DNA from: Plantago ovata
Taxonomy: Eukaryota > Streptophyta > Magnoliopsida > Lamiales > Plantaginaceae
Length of the DNA: 64,000 nt
Assembly (NCBI GenBank): GCA_028274465.1
Contig: CM051458.1
Coordinates: 99,464,855-99,528,854, forward strand
Reading direction: 5' to 3'
Under the pieces are notes generated by a model, which was given only the letters and a program-made list of their open reading frames with translations, was not told the DNA's origin and did no database searches. The translations under genes were made by a program, and so were the position numbers. Positions 10,237 through 23,106 of this stretch are shown here, piece by piece; the stretch's first letter is position 1, and the number at the start of each line of letters is the position of its first letter.

Positions 10237-10915
10237 ATTTTTTTTAAAGGAAAATATATAGATAAGCAAACTAATGTTCAGTACAGACAGTACAGAAGCT
10301 AAAGACTTAACCTTCCTATGCAAACTAGTACTACAATCCTGAGACAAGACAACACTAAGCCATTCCGGGCAAATATCATACAACAAAATAGAATGGCGGG
10401 TCATCAAAGCATCGAAGCTATTCACAGAAAGCCTGGCATCTCTCTGCACACCACTACCCATCCGGGCCAAAAGATCAGCATTTGCATTACACTCCCTGTA
10501 GTGAAAAACACAACCTAGTTCTCTGGATCTGAGTCATCATCTGCCACGTCTGAAGAACCAGCCTGTGATGCTGCCAAGTCGGACGAACTTTCCTGCAAAT
10601 GCATTGCACCAAGTACACGGAATCAGTTTGGAACAAGACAGATTGAAGATTTAATGAAAGAACCATTCTTAATGCTAGTAAAAAAGCCTGCAATTCTGCA
10701 GGCTTTTGATAGTAATGTTGTAGTTTCTGATTTCTTTCTGCAAGGGCACTGGGATAAACAAAAACTTTTAACTTGTTTGCCTGTTCAATTGGTGTTGAAA
10801 ATCATGACCATTCCTATAGATCTTTGCTTGGAAGATAGAATGGTCTGGTCTTGTACTAACTCTGGTGAGGTAACTGTTAAATCAGCTTATAATGTTCTCA
10901 TCACTAAAGAGAATT
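10237..10915 (-). mobile_element. 5'-inverted LINE fragment with 9-bp target duplication
   Basis: Bounded by direct repeats GGCAAGTGT at 10228-10236 and 10916-10924. The left part, read on the minus strand from about 10705 to 10237, is the RNase H end of a plant LINE ORF2: AELQAFLLALRMVL, SVLFQTDSVYLV, then CNANADLLARMG, followed by a short 3' tail ending in a run of eight A. The right part, read on the plus strand from about 10708, is the earlier region just before the zinc-binding domain (VVVSDFFLQGHWD, MVWSCTNSGEVTVKSAYN). The two parts are head to head, as produced by twin priming. It landed just right of the CTAG end of Helitron-like copy B. RNase H frame is broken; the fragment is inactive. 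Confidence 0.85.
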
Positions 10916-10924
10916 GGCAAGTGT

Positions 10925-12102
10925 TGGTTTATACTTTATAGTACTTATTTACTTGTGGAGTTATCAGTTACTGCTATATTGAATTGGTTCATGAAATGTG
11001 TTTGTCAGATTATTAATATAATAATGTATACAATTAAACCATAATAGTTGGCACATAGCTATGTAATTAGGAACGTACTATCATACAAATCCAAAGTTCC
11101 CACTTTGCAGAACGATTTAAAAATCCTTTGCCAAAGTTTAGCTAGTTCATTTCTCCTGAGAGCACACCAACTATAATACACGTATCAGTACAACCATACA
11201 GAAGCCAATATTATGAAATGCTTGGACATCAACCATTCAAGTTTACCCTTCTTCATCCTGTATTCTTGATAACTGATCATGCTTGCCAAGCCAATTAGTT
11301 AAGACAACAGGCGAGAAACCGTAAAACCTGCATCCAACTTCATTTCCAACCCCATCCAAATCGTTAGTCTTGGAAGCAGCTAGCCTGACTAATAAGTGAC
11401 GGTATATTCAGACAGATAGATCGAGGATGACAGTGAGAATCGATTGGGTTTGTGGTGTGTGGGGTTTAGTTTATCGTGATTGTGTGTCGACCGATTGGGG
11501 TTGATGTTTAGTGTTGTTCGAGGGAGGGATGGAGATGATCGACCAACTTGGTAGTCGACTCAATCTGAATGAGATGAAGGAATGATTGACTGATTTTCAA
11601 TTCGGTGAAGGAGTGAACATGTCAAATTACTTATTTACCCCTAAAGGAATATTTAACCGGTGTTAAGTTGAATATTGTATTGAAAACATTAAATGCAATT
11701 TAGAATAAAACAAAAGTTTAACTATATTTTCTAAACATGGAAACGGTTTGTATCCAAACTTAAAAATTTCCTTTAAAAAAAAGTTTATCTTTCCTTCATC
11801 TCATTCATGAGACAAGTAGAAGGCTAGAGAAGCCGTGATTGGGTTTATAAATTTCATGGCGCATCAGTATCTTTACGCTCAACAAATGGCATACAAATGT
11901 AATAGTATGATACATCATCCGGCAGAAGTTGCTATGAAGAGATAATAACTTGCTATATGGATTCAAAAGAAGAAATAACTATGATTATCAAAGACAATAA
12001 CAAAATCCCTCATTTTTAACAGCTTCTGCATGTGGTGGAACACACTTGTAACTGAATGTTTGTAAGTACTATGAAGTACAACGTTACCACCGGAGGAAGT
12101 GG
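10925..12102. other. Intergenic, no gene seen
   Basis: AT-rich sequence between the LINE fragment and HISN1. The part nearest HISN1 (about 11850-12102) is probably its 3' UTR and downstream flank. No coding stretch, tRNA or recognisable repeat. Confidence 0.4.
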
Positions 12103-15100
12103 CTAGAGGCCCAGGTTTGAAAGGAGTTGGCGCCATCTGGGAGTTTCCTCATCAAATATGTAAGTCAATGGAGAAATAAGCACTCCACTGCCCCCAATCT
12201 GCACACGAAAATTTTGGAAGAATACATAAATGAGCAGTTCAACATTTGAATAGGAACTTGGTCTAAATTAACGCCTATGAAATGTCTCTCTACAAACATA
12301 AACAAAGCTCAACTCTGAATGTGAAGTAATATATTAATGCTACACGACATACAAGCTTTGCTTAATTTCCAAAAAGAATAGAACAAGGTATGTCACTCAA
12401 GTAAATGGGAAACTTTAATGCCCTTAAAATGTATGATGAATAGTAACATTGGTTGAGTGCTGACCTTGATTCATCTAATCACAAATGCATTAGTGATTTT
12501 AGTTGTTTGTATAAGGTTTAGAAATCTCGCATGCAAGACCATATAACTAATGACACAGGCATATGAATATGCAGTTGGATGGAGCATTTAAAAGCAATTC
12601 CTTACCGCTCTAAGCTGCTGGACAGACTTGTAAAGTGCTTTCTTTGGAACACAGATGACTATAGCATAATAATCTGCTATGACCTTCCCATCACGTTTGC
12701 GGAAAACCGGACTTACAGTTGGTCCCTGCAATTAGATAGCAGGTCTTGAGTAAGAACATATCCAATTTATAAAGGATTGTGCTAACGAACTTCTAGTATA
12801 TTTATAAAGTCAGCCTGACCTGCAACCCAGACAAAGATGTCTGACTTAGTACCCGTTCAGCAACCTCCTCTGCACTGCATCCCCTCATGTTGGCAGTTAC
12901 CGTAAATTGGCCCATAGCCTTCAGATGTGCTTCCAGTCTTTCAAGCATTTCATGAGTTATATCAAGCACGCCTTTTCTCTGGATTAATGACCTTTTGCTA
13001 GCAACCAGAACAGCCTGAAACCATAAACAAATTAAAAAACAAGGAACCATAACCATACTTTAATATCTGAAGGTATTCCAAGTGAAGATTTGACAACTTA
13101 AAAATCTAACCAACCAACAAAATAGAGAAGTCACCTGACTTTCAAGGATGACTCCACCATCAATCTCTTTCAAATTATTTTCTCTCAACGTGGTTCCACT
13201 ACTCACAAGGTCCACAATGGCATCAGCTATGCCCATCTAAAAGAAGACAAGAATCTATATGTGGTCACTCAAATAGTATAGACAAGTTTAATCAATATTG
13301 CAGCTTTTCATAGACTGTGCAACTTCAAAAATATGAACAGGCAAGACACGATAATTAAGTTTGCTGCGATAAAAATTCATTAGTTGCAAGTAAATAATAG
13401 GCAGGATCAACATTCATCGAGGTTATGCAAATAAGTAAATTGAATGACCACCTCATAATGAATAAGCTACAATCAGTATTTAACTTTGATTGCTGGTGAA
13501 TACCATGTACTTTAGTAAATTAACAGTTTTTATCTGGGTCACGTATGCATAATAATAGCTACAGTATATGATTTTCTTTTATTAGTAATTTCCTTCTTAT
13601 CATAAAATATGAACTGTTCATATCCTCATTTGTTTCTGTTGATAAACACTATTTTTCATATTACAACAGTATTCTTGGGCAGGCGAGCCTAAAGGTATAA
13701 CAAGAAAAACAAATGGATTCCTAAGTACAAACTATAGGCACTAATTACAACTGCTCTAGGTATCATATGCCAACAAATGTTCCAAGAAATAAGAGAAATT
13801 TAGAGCATTATTTTTTAACAAAATATTAAAGAATGTCACAAGACTCAACATTGTTCAAGACACTTTGTTAATACCATGTTTCATATTGTATGTTATTGCA
13901 AATCTTACTTCGGTGGGTGAGCTTTAAGGAATAACAATAAGAATCAAATGGAGTTGAATCTATTTGCACAAATTACATGCACCACTTTACAGCATCCAAG
14001 CGACTGTGTTTCTTATTAAGTTACTATGATATTACCACTGTTTGTGAATCAGAGAACCATTTTCGGGGTTCATAATAAAGAAAATGGCATAAGACCTTTA
14101 GAACTGAGTGCGCACAGAGACTTAAAAGTAACTCGTACCCAATTGCTTTAGAGAATGGAAAAGCTGCCAGTTGATTTTTATTTTATTTTTCATATATGAT
14201 ATTATAAAACATTGCAGCAGGTTGTAAAAAATTATCCAGGGTTACCCATGAAACAAGGGTTTGAAAAAGTTCATTAAGGTTTGAAGGTGCATCAAGATGC
14301 ATAGGGAAAATATAGGAAGTAAAAATCAAGTAGTGGTAAACTAAGATATTTGTAGAGTATGATGGTTATTTCTAACAGAGCAAAATTACAACTAAACGTG
14401 TAGTTTGAGAAACACTTCAGAGAAATTAGAAATTCAAAAAATCAACTTTGTGAAGGCAACATTGCAAAGGCTTTGCAGATTGACAAAATGATCTTTCCAG
14501 TTTACCAACGGAAGATTAGTATTATAATACTTTTATCGTTAAGAATTAGAGTTAGGAGAGAGTAAAATACAATATTGAAAAACTAGAAAAAATGACCTTA
14601 TAAGATAAAAGAACAGATGGTACAAGAACATATTGTACAAATATGAAATTTGCAACACAACAACAAATCAGGAGAAAATTTATTCATTTTAAATATTTAA
14701 GTCTTACAGCCGGAGCTGCCTCTAAAGCTCCATCCGCGGTTGAAAGGTGACATGCTTCAGTCCATTTTCTTTCATAAACTTGGGACCAAGCTACATGTGG
14801 CAAATGACAAATTGTGTTAAATAATATTTCAATTTAAATAAAAGGTGAAAGGGGAAATGAAAATGAAAAAAAATGAGATTACAAGATCATACATATGTGA
14901 AGCCGGTAGCGACTCTTAACGGTCTATCAGGTTTCCACTGAGGCATTTGTGCTAACTCATTCAAAGAATTTATATTCTCAAATATACCATACTTGGGAAT
15001 CTGTAAGAAGGAAATGGTTTACTTTAATAAAGTACATAAACAAATTACGAAGAATACATGAAGACAACAGTGAACAGAAAGTGCTACTGTATGGTGACAA

Positions 15101-16700
15101 GAGTCCCAGAAAATCACTCACCGCTATAGATAAACGACAATCGCCATAATCAAGAGCATCATGTACAAGAATAAGATCTTCATCTCCCTGCAAGATTATA
15201 TGAGAATAGCGTGTTGACAAGTTTCAGGCACGAAAGTCTAATACTCTTGGTTTTGATTTTTAGTTATTAATACATTTTACTTGGCCATAAAGACAAGGTT
15301 ATGGGAGAATTTGAAATTGTCTACCGTATTTATTCGTCAAGAAATTTAATACCGCGAAAATAGTGCAGAAAAAGAACTTTGTAAATTAATTTACACTAAT
15401 CTAGTATCATTAACTTTAATCCTAAAAAATCCAAACATTGAGCTAGCAACTAAATCAACACATGTGAACCAAGAGATCATGGATTAAACTCCTGGTTATT
15501 TAAGCTACCTATAATTAATAATAACCTAATTAAACTAGTTAAAATACACAACTCTAGCTCAACAACAACAAAACAAAACTATAAAAGGACCCAAAGACCC
15601 AGCCAGTTACCTGTCCAAATTCTTGAACGGTATCCAAACCAACAATTCCGAGGTCTAAATCCCCAGATATCAGTTTCCTCACAATATCCTTGGGCCGTTG
15701 AAACCAAACTTGTAAATTTGAGAGCTGTAACATCATAAAATTCCATTATTACTAGTTGAGAAATTTCGGATTAAGTAAGAAAATATTTCATGCAAATAAG
15801 ATATGAAATTTAACGTGTTCCTTACAAAGATGAAAATACTGTCTAATAGCATCTCAAGCTTCCAATTGATGTTCATTTTATTTAAAATAATCGGCTGTTA
15901 CCTATCATAGCATCTCAATCTTCCAATTTATGTTCATTTCATTTAAAATAATCAGTTGTTATATATCATAGCATCTCAAGCCTCCAATTTATGTGCATAC
16001 TTATTATTTAAAATAATCAGCTGCTATCTATATCAGAAAGAAGGTAAAGGAAACCTGAGGAGCCTACAAAAAAAAAAAAAAACACAGCAGAAACAAGGGA
16101 ATACATTTCCCATTAAAGCATTACCAGCCCAGCACAGCACATTCCCATGTGATGCAGTAGATACATCATCAAATAATACATTATCTAAGACCATTTTAGT
16201 ATTAAAAAAAAATCAATGCAGTCAGCCAGTGACATCGAAGTTATGAAATGTTGTCATTGAATCTATATAACAAGCAAATTAACCGTAACTGAAATTAGAT
16301 AACCAAGTGAAACATACCTGAGGAATTTCTGCAACATACTGGCGAGGATTAACCTGCCTCACTGACAATTGACAATCCTTGACGAAATCAAATACATCAA
16401 TCAGTAAATTTAGTAGCAGTAGAACAAAAAAAAAAAAGTTAGTATATGATGAATAGAGAAGCAGCAAGTGACCTTGAGGAGATCGAGAGTGTCAGTAGCC
16501 ATTCTGCCTTTACTCGGCAATCCGAGGCGAACTTCATCTCTCTGCTTCTTATCGACATTTCCGTTCAGCACGGTGGACGGGGATGCTGTGGAACAGCACG
16601 AGACGGTTAATTTCACGGTGGCCGAGGGAGAAGACGACGTCGTTGGGAAGGGGGAAACGGCAGCTGAAGGGCACTGAAGGAATATTGTTCGGAGCAACAT
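12103..16700 (-). CDS. HISN1: ATP phosphoribosyltransferase, plastid (histidine biosynthesis step 1)
   Basis: Condenses ATP with PRPP to phosphoribosyl-ATP, the first and feedback-controlled step of histidine synthesis, in the plastid. Ten exons on the minus strand: 16700-16473, 16377-16318, 15724-15611, 15187-15122, 15000-14893, 14790-14708, 13236-13135, 13014-12820, 12725-12606, 12198-12103. All junctions are phase 0 and GT-AG. Exon 1 encodes a Ser/Thr-rich transit peptide and then [17 protein letters not shown]. Later exons give [40 protein letters not shown], the C-terminal regulatory domain and a [17 protein letters not shown] end. The start is the ATG at 16700 (MLLRTIFL). Oddity: exon 6 is 83 bp. 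It reads HVTF, then needs one more T in the T-run (14743-14745 as AAA on the plus strand) to continue [12 protein letters not shown]; as given, the frame stops 11 codons later. Intact it would be 390 residues. Confidence 0.93.
15846..16028. repeat. Three tandem 61-bp units in HISN1 intron 2
   Basis: Units start at 15846, 15907 and 15968, each beginning ATAGCATCTCAA and containing TTCCAATT(G/T)ATGT and ATTTAAAATAATC. They are about 85-90% alike and lie wholly within the intron between exons 2 and 3 of HISN1. Confidence 0.85.
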
Positions 16701-16740
16701 TTCTTCTCTCCTCTTATTATGTGTCACGCACTAAATGGAG

Positions 16741-17823
16741 ATTTGGTTCGTCCGGGAGATTACACGCCGCCAGCCGAAGAGGTGTGCTTGCTCTTTTGGC
16801 AGAACAGCGATGGAGAGAATACAGTGTGCTTGCAGTATATTTTTGGATAAAAAATTCAAGTGATTGATTAAATTCTAAAATTGCAATTAATTCTCCGGTC
16901 ACTATTACACCCCCTAAAATCTGATCTAATTACATAATACCCCTTACAACACCACTTAGGGTCACGTGTTAATAATACTCGAACCGTGACATTTTATTCG
17001 TCATGGAAGTTAGGTTGTCTCCATTAGTACTTTCTTCTTAAACAACGCCTTACTCCAAAAATATTTGGCATAGGAAGGAGAGAATATACATCCTCCGATC
17101 CTAGTATGAACAATTATATGTAGCATAAGGAGACAATGAACATTCTCGTATGAAAAATAATATCACAAGAATAAAAAAACAAACATCATAATAAAAACAT
17201 AGCGTTGAAAAATCATCATTTATTGACCAACATCAGGAAATACAACAAATCGTAAATAATGTCCATCATCATCCTACGGTACTTATACGATTTAGCCAAA
17301 CACAAAGTACGTTTTGTTTCTAGTAACTAGAACTCTGAGCGAAATAAAATTGTAAAGGTAAATTCTAATTTAATCGCATCTATCTATGCATTTAAGGTTG
17401 AAATCTCTATCTATCCACAAAATTGACATATCGGTAATATCCGAATGAAGTTGGTTTAGGTAACTAAGCCAACATGGTTTTTCCCGCACTAGGACCGCTC
17501 ACTAATATTACGGTAACAACGCACTTGATTTACATGCCAGCCTATCACTCTATTATTCTATTAGTATATGAATAAATGATAATGCTCAAACTGATTTGCA
17601 TGTTGAAAAAATCTTAAAATGCAACATGCAATTATATGGATGCAATTTTAATTTGGTGTTTGATATAAAATACTCTCTATATATACTAAGCATATATGAT
17701 CTCTTCCACGGACCAAACCGTGTGAAATCGACAAGCGGAAGATGATGTTGCAACGTCAAATATTGTTTATGCTTCAATAACATACACTTAATTTATTTTG
17801 AGCATAATGGGGTCAAAACTAAA
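16741..17823. other. Intergenic, no gene seen
   Basis: Upstream flank of HISN1 (first few hundred bases, GC-richer near 16560-16800) and then AT-rich sequence with no coding signal or recognised repeat. Confidence 0.4.
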
Positions 17824-18028
17824 GACATTAAAGTGAAGAAGTGAGTTATCGAGGGAGATACTAATACAATGATTTTGAACACCAAATAAAAGTGTGTGAC
17901 GAAATTATTGTTTAAACTTTCAATAGACATTAAAGTGAAGAAGTGAGTTATCGAGGGAGATACTAATACAATGATTTTGAACACCAAATAAAAGTGTGTG
18001 ATGAAATTATTGTTTAAAACTTTCAATA
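17824..18028. repeat. 102-bp tandem duplication beside tRNA-Asp
   Basis: Two head-to-tail copies starting GACATTAAAGTGAAGAAGTG at 17824 and 17926, differing by one substitution (GACG/GATG) and one extra A in the second copy. The second copy ends about ten bases before the 3' end of the tRNA gene. Confidence 0.92.
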
Positions 18029-18036
18029 CGTGTTTA

Positions 18037-18107
18037 CGCCGTTGCCAGGGATCGAACCCGGGTCACCCGCGTGACAGACAGGAATACTACCACTATACTA
18101 CAACAAC
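18037..18107 (-). tRNA. tRNA-Asp (GTC)
   Basis: On the minus strand the cloverleaf has acceptor GTTGTTG pairing with CAACGGC, anticodon loop CTGTCAC (anticodon GTC), variable/T arm with GGTTCGATCCC, and discriminator G. It matches the plant tRNA-Asp form but is one base short in the D loop (71 instead of 72). It also shows changes that turn C-G pairs to U-G in the acceptor, anticodon and T stems. The folds are preserved, but it may be a drifting copy. A internal promoter: TAGTATAGTGG (A box) and GGTTCGATCCC (B box). Confidence 0.8.
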
Positions 18108-19282
18108 TTGAATGATATATTTATGTGAGAACAAAATTAGATACCATACCGTTTTGAATGTATATATATAGGAAAAGTGGTAACCACAAGAGTTGTTTGT
18201 GGGTTTAATAATAGTTAACGAATCCCCACCTTTTGAGCTAGGAAAAAAGTTGTGAAAGCACTGGGTTGTATCTTGAAACTAGTTAAAAGTTCGACCTTTT
18301 AGTACCCTTATAAAAAGAGGTAAAATTATTATGTGAATATGGTCCGAGTAAGTACATAGATCACAATCAGCTACATCACACTTTCCAAGCGATGCATGGT
18401 CACAACTTATTCACAGACCATGATCTGTTATTTATGATTAGTTTGAGGTCAAACAAAGACGCGAAGAAGTCAACAAAACTCATGAAAAACTTCTAACGGG
18501 ACAGAAGGATGTATTATTTTACAAACCATCCTATAAAATTGATTAAAAGGCAACTGTTTATGAAACTAGAGAGTAGCAAGTTCGACTCCGAGGACGAGTC
18601 CCTTCAAACTTTTACTCTCTCTCCCACTCATTTCCTCACATTTTCATTTATTTACGTTTAATTTATTATTATGAATTTCGCCACTCAAAGACACACACAC
18701 ACTCATTAAAAAATGGTGAAAAAACAAACCGTCTATTCATTGGGACGGACATAGTCGATTTACGAGTTCAAAACCGAAATGGCTAAAATAAAGGTACATA
18801 AAATCCAAAAGGACCAAGTTTGAGTAACCAAATTGCAAATTACCATGGTCTCATCATCGTCCCTGTGGCTCTTGCCTTCCATGGCGTCTGCTCTGGGCTT
18901 GGCACCTGCCGATTCATAGATACCCGATTCACAAACACAAAATACAAAACCATCGATTCCTTGTTTTGGCTAAAATTTACCGCTAACAGCAAAATCATCC
19001 ACTGTTTCAGATCCAATTGGAACTCTATATCTCACCGTAAAACCCTTACGTTTCTCCCTCAATTTCCCCAGCTGTTCTTCCCTACTGACAACAATCAATC
19101 ATCTCCACACCATTTCCACCTCCCTCCTTGCTCACGCCGCCCACGATCAACCGATCATTCGCCAATAAATCACTTATCCGTTTCAATTTTCACTGCAACA
19201 GTTCAAACTTGGGCGAAAATTAGAAATGAGACTGTGATAGCTCTGATTTTCTGGTGTTTTTTTTTTAATTCTCACTGCAAAA
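18108..19282. other. Intergenic and probable NIPA leader
   Basis: No gene is seen to about 18800. From about 18820 to 19282 the sequence is less AT-rich and pyrimidine-rich and directly precedes the NIPA start codon, so it is probably promoter and 5' UTR. It contains open reading stretches, but none resembles a known protein. Confidence 0.4.
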
Positions 19283-22200
19283 ATGGCAGCGTCGAGGATT
19301 GCCGCCTCCGCTGCTGATGTCACGTCGGGTTATTACGCTGGCATGTCCTCTGACAATATCAAAGGTCTTGTGTTAGCCTTGTCGTCCAGCTTCTTTATTG
19401 GAGCCAGTTTTATTGTTAAGAAAAAGGGATTGAAGAAAGCAGGTGCTTCTGGTGTTCGTGCTGGTACGGTTTTGCGCTCTCTGTTTATCTGTGGTAACCG
19501 CATTTGGGCCTTAGTTATGGAAAATGTCGAAATTCGTTGTGTTTTGGGTTAATGTAATGTGTGCTTGGCTGGAATATGTTTTAAGTGGATGTAGGATAGG
19601 GATATGATTTAGGTTGAATGACCTTCTTGTGGTTTGTTTTTCGTGTCAAGTATGTTCTATAGATTTGCTATGAAAGTTGGCAAATAATAGCTTAGTTAGA
19701 TAACCATTGTCATGTGAAATTGTGAATAGCTAGCACACCTATACTCTTTTGGTTTTGTTTGACCTTTTGCACAGAACTTGGTATCTGATTACAGTTGCAA
19801 TGAAGCGAAATAGTATTCGAACTTGTTTAGGTAGTGTAGCATCAGATGTTAAAGCTGTTAGGGATTTTGCTGCCTCTTGACACAGCTTCTTTATGGCTAT
19901 TGTATCGGTCGATTTTCTTTCTTGTCACATTATGTGTCTTAATGGTCTTTGAGATCTAGACATTGAGCTTGCTGAATATTCCTCTTCCTGCAGGGGCTGG
20001 TGGATATTCATACTTATATGAGCCATTATGGTGGGTAGGCATGATAACAAGTAAGATTTATTTGCCATGTATCTCTGTATATTGGCCAGACGTGTTATGG
20101 AACATGTTACATCAATTTTCTTTTAACAAAGAAAAAGAAAAGCTGTAAAATGTAGTATGATCTAATTAAAAACTACATGGGATATTTGTTATCCGATTGG
20201 CGAATTGTAACGTCTTATTGATTAACCAATGGTGAAACACATATGACATTAGTTATCTTCAAAGTACACACAGTTATCCACATGGATGTTGCTCATGAAT
20301 GTGAAACTATAGTAGTGACATTTTGTTCTAATTACAAATTTTAGTTTGCTAATTGCCCCTCTGCAAGAGGAGGCTCACTTCTTTGTTACATAAAATATGC
20401 ACGAGGCACCTGTAGCTAATTGGCATAAAATATTTAAAAAAAATTTAAACCATTTCATACAAGTGGTTGTGATTAGATAATGATGTTTGTGATTAGATAA
20501 TTCTTCTTTTTCTCATCGTTGTGATAACATCTGGATGACAAGTCATGTTTTGGGCCATAGATATTTAATTTGTGCAACGTATAGGCTATGTGAAGGAATT
20601 AAGCAAGTCATAAAAAAAAAAAAAACTTTGTGCAAATGTTGGTTATCATGTGATACATTGCCTTGATCTGCAAGAGGATTTTGTGACTTGTATTGAGAGT
20701 TTCTCATTCTGATCGGCTTTGTTTCACATCAGATTAATCTTCTCCCTTTCTGTAAATTCAGTATTGATCAGGCAGTGTTGTCCTTTTTCTGTTATTATTA
20801 TTATTTTCATTCTTTAAATTTCTTTTTAATATGATGAAACATGGAATAACATTGTGGTCATTGGAGAAATTGAACTATGTTTGCTTAATGTTTACAACAG
20901 TGATCGTCGGAGAAATAGCAAATTTTGCAGCTTATGCATTTGCACCAGCCATTTTGGTCACCCCTCTTGGTGCACTCAGCATTATTATCAGGCATGATAT
21001 TGTTATATCTTACTTTTGTTGACTACCATACCTGGTCTTGACTACTGACCGACATGTGTGTATTGCAGTGCTGTACTTGCACACATCATTTTACGCGAGA
21101 AGCTACACATTTTTGGTATTCTTGGCTGCGCTCTGTGTGTTGTGGGGTCCACCACTATTGTACTACACGCTCCACAAGAACGGGAGATTGACTCTGTGAG
21201 AGAAATATGGGACCTTGCTACAGAGCCTGGTACCTATATCTTACACCTACCCAGTTTTTTGAGCTACTTGGTTAATTACTTAATTGTATCAATTCTTCTG
21301 TATTTCTGCTGCTGTACTTATATAGACTTTGCATCTCTTCTGCAGCATTTATGTTTTATGCAGCTCTGGTGATATCAGTCATTTTCGTTCTAATATTTCA
21401 TTATGTCCCACAATATGGCCAGACACATATATGGTTCTACATTGGTGTTTGTTCATTAGTTGGTTCATTGTCGGTAAGTAAAGCTATTGTATTAGATTTT
21501 CTACTTCAGTTTGCAACTCTTTCTATCCTGTCGAAAGGAAGAAATAAAATTTCAGTGTTTTTAGTAGCTATTGCTGAGTGATAAAACCATAAAAGTCTTA
21601 TTGAATACTTGGCAGGTTATGAGTGTCAAAGCACTGGGAATTGCGTTGAAGCTGACACTGTCGGGAATGAATCAGCTAATATATCCCCAGACATGGCTCT
21701 TTGCTACAGTTGTTTTAGTGTGTGTTCTCACGCAAATGAACTACCTTAATAAGGTTAAGATGACTTACTTTTCGATGATTTCTTTACCCCATTTGTGCTT
21801 GTATTAGATTTTTCAGTTTGTGTCTATGTTATGTTAAATTAGATGATGTACTATATGCAATACCTCTGAGGTAACAAGGAGAAAATTTATGTTCTATGTT
21901 CCAATCCATGCTTGTGTCGGTAATAGTAGAATGCTTCATGATACTGGGGTCTAAAATTGACTAAGTTCAGTACTAAATGAAGGGTAGTGTTATGTGTACA
22001 ACACAAGTGTTCAGTACTAAATTAAGGGTAATATACCATTACCATCCTATATTATCCTGGCCTATACTTTAACAGAACAAGTGAAAAACTTACTCAATCT
22101 ATACGGAGATGTACAGTCGCTAGCTATTACTTCATTTCTTATATTTATAGTGTTCATGACATGGATTACCTGCTGTTATTGTTATGCTTGATATTGAGAT

Positions 22201-23106
22201 GGTTTGGTTTTGTGTTCATATTTCCTTATATTGGTGTTAACCTTTGCAGGCACTTGACACTTTCAACACTGCTGTTGTTTCACCTATTTACTATGTCATG
22301 TTCACATCCTTCACTATATTGGCGAGTGTAATCATGTTCAAGGTAATCATTTTGCTTATGGGATATTGAGCAACATCAAGCAATTGGAAATTACATCACC
22401 CCTCACAATATACGGGTCCCTATTGTTTGTAAAATGTTCAACCCCATCTCCACCCCCCCCACATGTAAGTTGATGTGATATTTAAACCATATGGGTGTTC
22501 TTTTTAATTTCGAACTCTGCAGTGTACCTATGGATCACCAATTAACTTAAGTATCCTTGCATGGAGACATGGAGTGATGAGTAGAATAAACACGAATGTC
22601 AACTACTTATCTGTACCAAGTCAATATCTTTGCTGGGCGCTACTCTTCTCATTGTTTACATGTCATTGCATTCAGCTGAAAGAAATCGGATATTAAGTTG
22701 GATGATGTTTTGCTGTATATGTGCCAGGACTGGGACAGGCAGAACCCAACCCAGATAGTCACAGAAATGTGTGGTTTCGTGACAATTCTTTCTGGAACGT
22801 TTCTTCTTCACAAGACAAAAGACATGGTTGTGGATGGTAAGTGGCTGAAGCTTTCTCCGTTCTTTTCTCTTCCCTTCATGTTAATGATTGATTCTTAACT
22901 CTTATGGTGATAAATATCCACACTGGTGGAGACCTGTATAATGTTTTGTGCCTGTTATAGAAGAGGCTAGAAATTTATATGTTAAATTTCTTAATGCAGG
23001 TTCGATGTCTCCTGGCATGAGGCTTCCAAGACGTGGTGATGAAGAGGAAGCTTATGATCAAGAAGGTATTCCTTTAAGACGGCAGGATTCTTTGCGAATG
23101 ACATAA
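19283..23106 (+). CDS. NIPA-type magnesium transporter (DUF803)
   Basis: Multi-pass membrane protein of the NIPA family (human NIPA1/2 relatives transport Mg2+; plant members sit on plasma or endosomal membranes). Nine exons: 19283-19463, 19994-20050, 20901-20991, 21069-21229, 21346-21473, 21616-21753, 22250-22342, 22728-22836, 23000-23106, giving 354 residues, a normal length. Recognisable blocks: [26 protein letters not shown] joined to [54 protein letters not shown], the [14 protein letters not shown] helix, PQTWLF and [18 protein letters not shown] hydrophilic Arg/Glu-rich tail ([13 protein letters not shown]) ends the protein. Start [13 protein letters not shown] is the first ATG of the frame. 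Intron 3 (20992-21068) begins with GC rather than GT; all other introns are GT-AG. Confidence 0.93.

Noticed and set aside
18820..19317. 165-codon frame before the NIPA gene
   Set aside because: Overlaps the true start in another frame and has no family resemblance; treated as leader.
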